A stretch of DNA of 53,527 bases from Oscillospiraceae bacterium (GTDB lineage: Bacteria; Bacillota_A; Clostridia; Oscillospirales; Oscillospiraceae): positions 1 to 53,527 of the forward strand of contig CADAPN010000012.1 in NCBI GenBank assembly GCA_902789835.1. The letters are read 5' to 3'. Made by a program: the position numbers and the translations under genes. The number at the start of each line of letters is the position of its first letter. The first letter of the stretch is position 1. Shown here in pieces: positions 48,356 through 53,527 of the stretch. The notes under the pieces are model-generated. The model was not told where the DNA came from, searched no databases, and saw nothing but the letters and a program-made list of their open reading frames with translations.

Positions 48356-49750
48356 GTGCTTACCTATACTCTGTCTTCCACAGCTTCCATCCCGCTGTAC
48401 GAGCAGCTGGTAAGCTGTCTGCGCGAAGACATTCTCTCCGGGCGGCTCCCTCCCGGGGCTCATCTCCCGTCAAAACGCAGTTTCGCCGGAAATCTCGGCG
48501 TCAGCTCCATCACCGTCGAAGCGGCTTACGGTCGCCTGATGGACGAGGGATATGTATTCTCCGAGCCAAAGCGGGGTTATTTTGTCTCACAGTTCACCCA
48601 TCCCGATTCGGTGCGCGTGAGCGCAAACACCACCGACATCCGTCTTCCCCGGCATGAGAGCGGCTATACTCTTGATCTCTCCGGGAACCGCACGCCCCCG
48701 GAGCGTTTCCCCTTTTCGGTATGGACACATCTTCTTCGGGAGACGGTGAACGACAAGAGCTCGGAGCTGCTGATCGCCTCCCCATGCGGCGGCGTTTCGG
48801 AACTGCGTTCCGCTATTGCCTTGCATCTCAAATCCTTCCGTGGGATGAATGTGGATCCGGACCAGATCGTGGTCGGCGCCGGCACCGAGTACCTCTACGG
48901 CCTTCTGATTCAGCTTCTGGGCGCGGAGCGGGTGTTCTGCCTGGAGGATCCCGGCTATCGCAAGATTGCACAGATCTATGCCTCTCACCGGGTGGAATGC
49001 CGCTGGGCGCCGATGGACGAATCCGGCATCACCGTCTCCGGCCTTCTTTCCGCCGGGGCCGATATCGCCCACATCAGCCCCACCCATCATTTTCCAACCG
49101 GCATCACCATGCCGATCTCACGGCGGTATGAGCTGCTCTCCTGGGCCGATGAGCAGCCGGGCCGCTACATCATTGAAGACGACTATGACAGCGAGTTTCG
49201 CCTCACCGGACGGCCGATTCCCTCTCTCCAGAGCATCGATGAGCACGGACAGGTCATCTACATCAATACGTTCTCGAAGAGCATCGCCTCTACCATCCGC
49301 ATCAGCTATATGGTTCTTCCCCCCGCACTGGCAAACGAGTATTACAGCCGGCTGTCATTTTATTCCTGTACCGTTTCCACCTTTGACCAGTATACCCTGG
49401 CCCGTTTTATTTCAGAGGGTTATTTTGAAAAGCACCTGAACCGGATGCGTCTCTTCTATGCCCGGCTGCGCAAGCAGCTTCTGCAGCAGATTACCGCCTC
49501 CCCCATCGCCGACCGGATTGATGTACAGGAACGGGATTCCGGGCTGCACTTCCTGCTGAAGCTCGATACCCGGCGCTCGGATGCGGAACTGCGGGCTCTG
49601 CTTTCATCCCGCGGGGTCAATCTTCTCCCGATCTCGGCCTATTACCGGAATCCGGACAACGCGCCGGAACACACCTTCATTTTCAACTACTCTTCCCTGG
49701 ATTCTTCCATGCTGGAACAGGCGCTTCCCGTTCTGGCGGAATCGATCTGA
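48356..49750 (+). CDS. MocR-family transcriptional regulator (GntR-aminotransferase fusion)
   Basis: 464 residues from a GTG (48356-48358), AAGGAGG 8 bases upstream. N-terminal winged-helix GntR domain (about 10-75: PLYEQLVSCLREDILSGRL, PPGAHLPSKRSFAGNLGVSSI), then a class I aminotransferase-like domain (about 95-460: GAGTEYLYGLLIQLLG, LEDPGYRKIA, TPTHHFPTGITMP-type block SPTHHFPTGITMP, EDDYDSEFR, FSKSIASTIRISYM with the PLP lysine). MocR proteins sense PLP or an amine and control vitamin B6, GABA or similar genes. The likely target is the divergent or the following genes. Confidence 0.9.
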   Translation: MLTYTLSSTASIPLYEQLVSCLREDILSGRLPPGAHLPSKRSFAGNLGVSSITVEAAYGRLMDEGYVFSEPKRGYFVSQFTHPDSVRVSANTTDIRLPRHESGYTLDLSGNRTPPERFPFSVWTHLLRETVNDKSSELLIASPCGGVSELRSAIALHLKSFRGMNVDPDQIVVGAGTEYLYGLLIQLLGAERVFCLEDPGYRKIAQIYASHRVECRWAPMDESGITVSGLLSAGADIAHISPTHHFPTGITMPISRRYELLSWADEQPGRYIIEDDYDSEFRLTGRPIPSLQSIDEHGQVIYINTFSKSIASTIRISYMVLPPALANEYYSRLSFYSCTVSTFDQYTLARFISEGYFEKHLNRMRLFYARLRKQLLQQITASPIADRIDVQERDSGLHFLLKLDTRRSDAELRALLSSRGVNLLPISAYYRNPDNAPEHTFIFNYSSLDSSMLEQALPVLAESI

Positions 49751-49778
49751 TCATTTTCCTGATTCGGAGGTATTTGCC

Positions 49779-50999
49779 ATGCATCCTCATTATTCCGTCA
49801 TCGCCGTTGTCGGCGGCGGTGCGTCCGGTATGATCGCCGCGCTTACCGCGTCAGATGTCCCCGGCCGCCATGTTCTCCTGCTGGAACGCCAGCAGCGTCT
49901 CGGGCGAAAGCTCCTTGCCACCGGAAACGGGCGCTGCAACCTCAGCAATCGGGATGCCGGCCCGGCTGACTATTTCGGTACGGATCCTTCTTTTGCCGCC
50001 TATGCGCTCTCTCATTTTCGTTCCGTCGATACCCAGCGGTTTTTTGCCCATCTCGGTCTCCTGACCACCACCGAGCCGGACGGGAGAATCTATCCCCTGT
50101 CGGATTCCTCCAACAGTGTGCTGGACGTTCTGCGCTTCGGGCTGGACCGCGCCGGGGTTGAACAGCGCTGCTCCTTCCCCGTCGAGGAAATTCGGCCGGA
50201 CCGAGCCGGATACACTCTGCGCAGCGGTACGGAAAAGCTTCATGCCGATGCCGTGATTCTCGCCTGCGGCGGAGCGGCCGGCGCGAAGCTCGGCGGCGTC
50301 ACCGACGGATACCGGCTGGGAAAGGCTCTCGGCCACAGGCGCTCTTCCCTGTATCCCTCTCTGACGCGGATTCTCACGGATCCGGAGTATCCGCGTGCCC
50401 TGAAGGGCATACGGGTTCAGGCTTCGCTGCATTTGACGCGGCACGGCAGTTCTCTTGCGCGCAGCACCGGAGAAGTCCAGTTTACCGAAACCGGAATCTC
50501 GGGACCGGCGGGCTTTGACCTTTCCCGTGCCGTCTCCTTCGGCGGCGATGACCAGCTTCTGCATCTTCAGCTGCTTCCCTTTGACGAGGATGCCGTTTTC
50601 CGTCTGCTCCAGGCACGGCAGAAACAGTTTCCCGATCTTGAGGCGTCAGAGCTCTTCACCGGCATGCTCCACAACCGTCTCGGCCGCATTGTCGTGAAGG
50701 CAGCCGGAATCTCCGCCTCCGTCCCGCTCTCTTCCCTCTCGGAAGAAGAGCTTCGGCGTGCAGCCGGCCGTTGCACGGATTTCTGCCTGCCGGTTCGCGG
50801 CGTGGATGGCTTTGACGTGGCCCAGGTCACCGCCGGCGGCCTGCTCACCGAGGGCTTTGATCCGAAGACGATGCAGAGCCGGATCCATCCAGGGCTGTTT
50901 GCCTGCGGAGAAGTGCTGGATATCGACGGGCCCTGCGGCGGCTTCAACCTGCAGTGGGCCTGGGCAAGCGGGCGGCTTGCGGGGAGGCTCGGCGCATGA
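49779..50999 (+). CDS. FAD-dependent oxidoreductase of the BaiN/HI0933 family
   Basis: 406 residues from the ATG at 49779, CGGAGG 9 bases upstream. Rossmann FAD site VVGGGASGMIAALTA (about 10-24), the LLLERQQRLGRKLLATGNGRCNLSN block (about 34-58), which is typical for the family, and the C-terminal VTAGGLLTEGFD...CGEVLDIDGPCGGFNLQWAW signature (about 350-395). The family includes BaiN, acting on bile acids in gut Clostridia, but most members have no known substrate. Stop overlaps the next start (ATGA). Confidence 0.9.
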   Translation: MHPHYSVIAVVGGGASGMIAALTASDVPGRHVLLLERQQRLGRKLLATGNGRCNLSNRDAGPADYFGTDPSFAAYALSHFRSVDTQRFFAHLGLLTTTEPDGRIYPLSDSSNSVLDVLRFGLDRAGVEQRCSFPVEEIRPDRAGYTLRSGTEKLHADAVILACGGAAGAKLGGVTDGYRLGKALGHRRSSLYPSLTRILTDPEYPRALKGIRVQASLHLTRHGSSLARSTGEVQFTETGISGPAGFDLSRAVSFGGDDQLLHLQLLPFDEDAVFRLLQARQKQFPDLEASELFTGMLHNRLGRIVVKAAGISASVPLSSLSEEELRRAAGRCTDFCLPVRGVDGFDVAQVTAGGLLTEGFDPKTMQSRIHPGLFACGEVLDIDGPCGGFNLQWAWASGRLAGRLGA

Positions 51000-52597
51000 T
51001 TCTCGTACACAACCTCAGTCTGGATCCCCGGGAAGACGCTTCCTGTCTCCCGGCCCGCGCCGCAGACAAGCTCCGCATTTCACCGGAGCAGATTCTCGGC
51101 TGCGTCCTGAAGAAACGCTCGTTGGACGCGAGGAAGAAAGATCGCATCCATTTTGTCTGCACCGTGGGCGTCACGGTGCAGGGAAACGAGGAAAAGCTTC
51201 TGCGCCGCTGCAGGAATCGGGATGTCACGCCGGATCATTCGGTGCCCTATGTTGTTCCCTCCTGCTCTTCCGAAGAGCGCCCCGTGGTAATCGGCTTCGG
51301 GCCGGCGGGGATGTTTGCCGCGCTTGTCCTCGCAAAAGCCGGGCTTTGTCCCATCGTCCTGGAACGCGGGCAGGACGCCCTCTCCCGCCGTCAGGCCATT
51401 GACCGTTTTCAGGCCGGAGGGCCGCTGGACACGGAGAATAACGTCCAGTTTGGGGAAGGCGGCGCGGGAACCTTCTCGGACGGGAAACTCAATACCGGTA
51501 CGCACGATCCCCGGATCTCCTGGGTGCTGGATCAGTTTGCGCTCCATGGCGCACCGGAGTCCGTGCGCTATGATGCAAAGCCGCACATCGGGACCGACAT
51601 TCTGATCGGTGTCGTGCAGGAGATCCGCCGTGAGATCATCTCCCTCGGCGGCGAAGTCCGTTTCGGCCACCGGATGACCGCTCTGCAGTCGGAGGGTGCT
51701 GCCTTGTCCGGACTCGCGGTATCCGGGCCGGACGGCCGGGAGTATCATCTCCCCTGCCGGCATGCAATTCTCGCCATCGGTCACTCCGCCCGTGACACTT
51801 TTGAGGTTCTCCATCATCAGGGAATCCCGATGGAACGCAAGGCTTTTGCCATGGGTGTGCGGATTGAGCACAGCCAGAAAGCCATTGACATTGCCCAGTA
51901 CGGACGCGAGCGCGGTTCACTTCCCGCCGCCGACTACGGGCTCCACGTCCATCTGCCCAACGGCAGGAGCGCTTTCACCTTCTGCATGTGCCCCGGCGGG
52001 CAGGTGTTCGCCGCCGCCTCAGAAACCGGCGGAGTCGTCACGAACGGGATGAGCTATTCCGCCCGGGACGGGGAGAATGCCAACTCTGCCCTTCTGGTCG
52101 GTGTAAAACCCGAGGATTTCCCCGGTGAAGGGGTCCTCGCCGGGATGTACTGGCAGCGGGAACTTGAGCAGCTTGCCTTCCGTCTCGGCGGCGGGACCTA
52201 CGCGGCTCCCGCCCAGCTGGTCGGAGATTTTCTTGCAGGCCAGCCAAGCCGGGGTCCCGGCTCTATACAGCCGAGCTACCGTCCGGGCGTGGTCTGGACC
52301 GATCTTGGACAGCTTCTGCCGGATATCATCTGTGATACGCTCCGTGCCGCGATCCCCGAGCTCGGCCGCAGACTCACAGGTTTCGACGCGCCGGACGCCG
52401 TTCTCACCGGGCCGGAAACGCGTTCTTCTTCCCCGGTTCGGATTCTTCGCGGCACCGACTTCTCCTCTGCGCTCTCGGGGCTTTACCCCTGTGGGGAGGG
52501 CGCCGGTTATGCCGGCGGGATCACCTCGGCCGCCGTCGACGGGATGCGCTGCGCGGAGGCGGTCCTAAAAGCACTGGATGACGGGACCAGCTGCTGA
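50996..52597 (+). CDS. FAD-dependent dehydrogenase (COG2509-type)
   Basis: 533 residues from the ATG at 50996, overlapping the previous stop. The N-terminal region (1-95) is an alpha/beta domain (ADKLRISPEQILGCVLKKRS), followed by the FAD site VVIGFGPAGMFAALVLAKAG (about 97), the NNVQFGEGGAGTFSDGKLNT block (about 146) and a C-terminal FAD motif (LYPCGEGAGYAGGITSAAVDG, about 498). Reaction unknown. The two coupled flavoproteins and the MocR gene form one plus-strand unit. Confidence 0.88.
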   Translation: MILVHNLSLDPREDASCLPARAADKLRISPEQILGCVLKKRSLDARKKDRIHFVCTVGVTVQGNEEKLLRRCRNRDVTPDHSVPYVVPSCSSEERPVVIGFGPAGMFAALVLAKAGLCPIVLERGQDALSRRQAIDRFQAGGPLDTENNVQFGEGGAGTFSDGKLNTGTHDPRISWVLDQFALHGAPESVRYDAKPHIGTDILIGVVQEIRREIISLGGEVRFGHRMTALQSEGAALSGLAVSGPDGREYHLPCRHAILAIGHSARDTFEVLHHQGIPMERKAFAMGVRIEHSQKAIDIAQYGRERGSLPAADYGLHVHLPNGRSAFTFCMCPGGQVFAAASETGGVVTNGMSYSARDGENANSALLVGVKPEDFPGEGVLAGMYWQRELEQLAFRLGGGTYAAPAQLVGDFLAGQPSRGPGSIQPSYRPGVVWTDLGQLLPDIICDTLRAAIPELGRRLTGFDAPDAVLTGPETRSSSPVRILRGTDFSSALSGLYPCGEGAGYAGGITSAAVDGMRCAEAVLKALDDGTSC

Positions 52598-52643
52598 CCG
52601 GCAAGGTGACTTCTCTTTAGATCTCAGGAATCTGTTTCCTTTG

Positions 52644-52694
52644 TTGACTCTTTTTTGACTCTTTGTTGACTCTTTCGATCTTCTGTGCTAAAAT
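52644..52694 (+). promoter_or_regulatory. Triple TTGACTCTTT array and promoter
   Basis: TTGACTCTTT appears three times in a row with an 11-base period (52644-52676). The last unit serves as -35 (TTGACT, 52666-52671), 17 bases before TAAAAT (52689-52694), with an extended TG. Drives the small gene at 52764. Confidence 0.6.
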
Positions 52695-52763
52695 GCATTT
52701 AATTCAGATTCTTGAATGATTCTGAATAGGTAAGTACAGGTAAAAGTGAAAGGAGTGTATTTT

Positions 52764-52973
52764 ATGAACTTCAGAAGCATGACCGTGAAGGAGTGCTTTG
52801 ACAACGCTCAGTGCGCAGCCATCATCAAAGCCAAAGCACCTAATCTGATGAAATACCCCATCAAACTTTTTAACAAAAAAACTTGTGGGGAGATCTTCGA
52901 TCTGGTCGTGTCCAAAAAGATTGTTCCGGAGAGCGTCGCCAAAGAGATCGAAGCCGAAATCAGCAAGCTTTAA
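52764..52973 (+). CDS. Small hypothetical protein
   Basis: 69 residues from the ATG at 52764 (AAAGGAG 9 bases upstream). Basic, helical, with two Cys in the N-terminal half (KECFDNAQCAAIIKAKAP) and one at TCGEIF. No membrane segment. It has its own promoter and terminator, so it is a one-gene unit. Family not recognised. Confidence 0.7.
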   Translation: MNFRSMTVKECFDNAQCAAIIKAKAPNLMKYPIKLFNKKTCGEIFDLVVSKKIVPESVAKEIEAEISKL

Positions 52974-52988
52974 TGCGTATATGTTGAC

Positions 52989-53018
52989 GCCGCTGCCCTG
53001 AGAGGCAGCGGCTTTTTT
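52989..53018 (+). terminator. Terminator of the small hypothetical gene
   Basis: GCCGCTGCC and GGCAGCGGC, 9-bp stem with a 6-base loop, then six T's. Confidence 0.9.
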
Positions 53019-53038
53019 CAAAAATTTGAAAAAAGGTG

Positions 53039-53067
53039 TTGACAAATCGGTTTTAATCTGCTATATT
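53039..53067 (+). promoter_or_regulatory. Promoter of tRNA-Asp
   Basis: TTGACA (53039-53044), 17 bases, TATATT (53062-53067). The mature tRNA begins 12 bases after the -10. Confidence 0.7.
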
Positions 53068-53078
53068 AGCGGAGCTGT

Positions 53079-53155
53079 GGCCGAGTGGTTCAGCTGGTTA
53101 GAACGCCGGCCTGTCACGCCGGAGGTCGAGGGTTCAAGTCCCTTCTCGGTCGCCA
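53079..53155 (+). tRNA. tRNA-Asp (anticodon GTC)
   Basis: 77 bases: acceptor GGCCGAG/CTCGGTC, D arm GTTC...GAAC, anticodon stem CCGGC/GCCGG with loop CTGTCAC, T arm GAGGG/CCCTT with TTCAAGT, discriminator G and an encoded CCA. All stems pair (some G-T). Confidence 0.92.
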
Positions 53156-53159
53156 CTAT

Positions 53160-53194
53160 GGAGGTCGCCAGTTCGAATCTGGCTATCAGCTCCA
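53160..53194 (+). pseudogene. 3' fragment of a second tRNA (Thr-like)
   Basis: Directly after tRNA-Asp: AGGTC variable loop, T arm GCCAG/CTGGC with TTCGAAT, then TATCAGC, discriminator T and CCA. This is the 3' third of a tRNA, resembling tRNA-Thr of Clostridia (acceptor GCTGATA...TATCAGC-T-CCA). No 5' half with GCTGATA is present. Confidence 0.6.
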
Positions 53195-53196
53195 GG

Positions 53197-53233
53197 AAAA
53201 CGCCTGATTTCGTAAGAAGTCGGGCGTTTTTTG
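53197..53233 (+). terminator. Terminator after the tRNA region
   Basis: AACGCC...GGGCGTT stem with wobble pairs, then six T's. Ends the tRNA transcript. Confidence 0.75.
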
Positions 53234-53333
53234 TTGCTTTTTGTTCTACTTTATTCTTGAGCCTAAACTTTTCAAAAAGTATAACATACAAGAAAAGACA
53301 AGTTGAAAAAGTACATAAGTACTGGCAAAAGTC

Positions 53334-53376
53334 GAAGCAAGCGAAACAATTTTGAAAAAAACGCTTGCTTCATTTT
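53334..53376. repeat. Inverted repeat ahead of the last gene
   Basis: GAAGCAAGCG (53334-53343) and CGCTTGCTTC (53362-53371) are perfect 10-bp arms 18 bases apart; ATTTTT follows. Possibly an element end or a weak terminator. Confidence 0.45.
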
Positions 53377-53379
53377 TGA

Positions 53380-53405
53380 AAGTATAGTATACTCGTACTA
53401 TACTT
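53380..53405. promoter_or_regulatory. Inverted repeat AAGTATAGTA in the promoter of the last gene
   Basis: AAGTATAGTA and TACTATACTT are perfect 10-bp arms with a 6-base centre, 24 bases upstream of the start at 53430. The TATACT within makes it a possible promoter-operator. Confidence 0.45.
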
Positions 53406-53429
53406 CGTTGAGATAAGTGGAGGCTGTAT

Positions 53430-53527
53430 ATGGCTTTAGCAACTAAGGAGAGAGTTTCCATTCCCGAACACTGTGTTAAGGTTCATAAGGGAGATCATGT
53501 ATATATCCAATACACAGTCAGAGCATA
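53430..53527 (+). CDS. N-terminus of a probable transposase (partial)
   Basis: The first 32 codons only; the gene runs off the right edge. GTGGAGG precedes the ATG by 6 bases. The start (MALATKERVSIPEHCVKVHK, then GDHVYIQYTVRA) resembles the N-terminus of IS1634/IS4-type transposases of Clostridia (the block GDxxYIQYTxR). AT-rich surroundings and the inverted repeats just upstream fit an insertion element. With so little sequence this is only a suggestion. Confidence 0.5.
   Translation, partial: MALATKERVSIPEHCVKVHKGDHVYIQYTVRA

Noticed and set aside
1..53527. CRISPR array
   Set aside because: No series of regularly spaced repeats with unique spacers is present; the repeats found are isolated pairs, short tandem units or coding duplications.

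Overview
The window looks like a chromosomal segment of a low-to-moderate GC Gram-positive bacterium of the class Clostridia, probably a gut anaerobe. Almost every gene has an AGGAGG-type ribosome binding site. Gene content is typical of that group: a class B sortase, a VanW-family protein, LysM surface protein, MurF, RodA/FtsW-family protein, a MocR regulator and 2-hydroxyacyl-CoA dehydratase subunits. Family or genus cannot be resolved from the sequence alone.

Layout. 1-4006 is host-like: the 5' part of a secreted repeat protein, a class B sortase, and a tightly coupled three-gene operon of membrane proteins, two with zinc ribbons. From about 4.1 to 26.17 kb lies a lower-GC accessory region that abuts the 3' end of a tRNA-Pro gene. 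Its parts, left to right, are: (i) a minus-strand run of very small genes (4.3-8.75 kb) with small membrane proteins, a YopX-family protein, a zinc-finger protein, and three pairs of duplicated intergenic modules; (ii) a divergent unknown membrane protein; (iii) a five-gene plus-strand operon, MutL/MORC-like ATPase, Z1 helicase-like protein, PD-(D/E)XK (DUF4420) protein, AIPR protein and C5 DNA methyltransferase, closely matching the published Mza-type defence and MORC-linked restriction-modification systems; (iv) a XRE repressor divergent from an unknown 268-residue protein, with matching operator-like sites on both sides of a near-consensus promoter; (v) three consecutive tyrosine recombinases plus a small helix-turn-helix/coiled-coil protein, arranged like the TnpABC module of Tn554-like elements. 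The module is likely what mobilised the region.

26.2-53.0 kb is core genome. It carries murF with two CNNM/CBS membrane transporters; a divergent RodA/FtsW gene; a structured RNA that resembles 6S RNA; a GtrA protein; an NfeD, SPFH and hexokinase operon; a LysM protein with an internal tandem duplication; an htpG, hemW, vanW-like, metG and SHOCT-like series; a 2-hydroxyacyl-CoA dehydratase operon ending in a small membrane protein; and a divergent MocR regulator followed by two coupled flavoproteins.

The right end (53.0-53.5 kb) has a tRNA-Asp fused directly to a 3' fragment of a second tRNA (Thr-like), then AT-rich DNA and the start of a probable transposase. This suggests a second, rearranged mobile-element junction.
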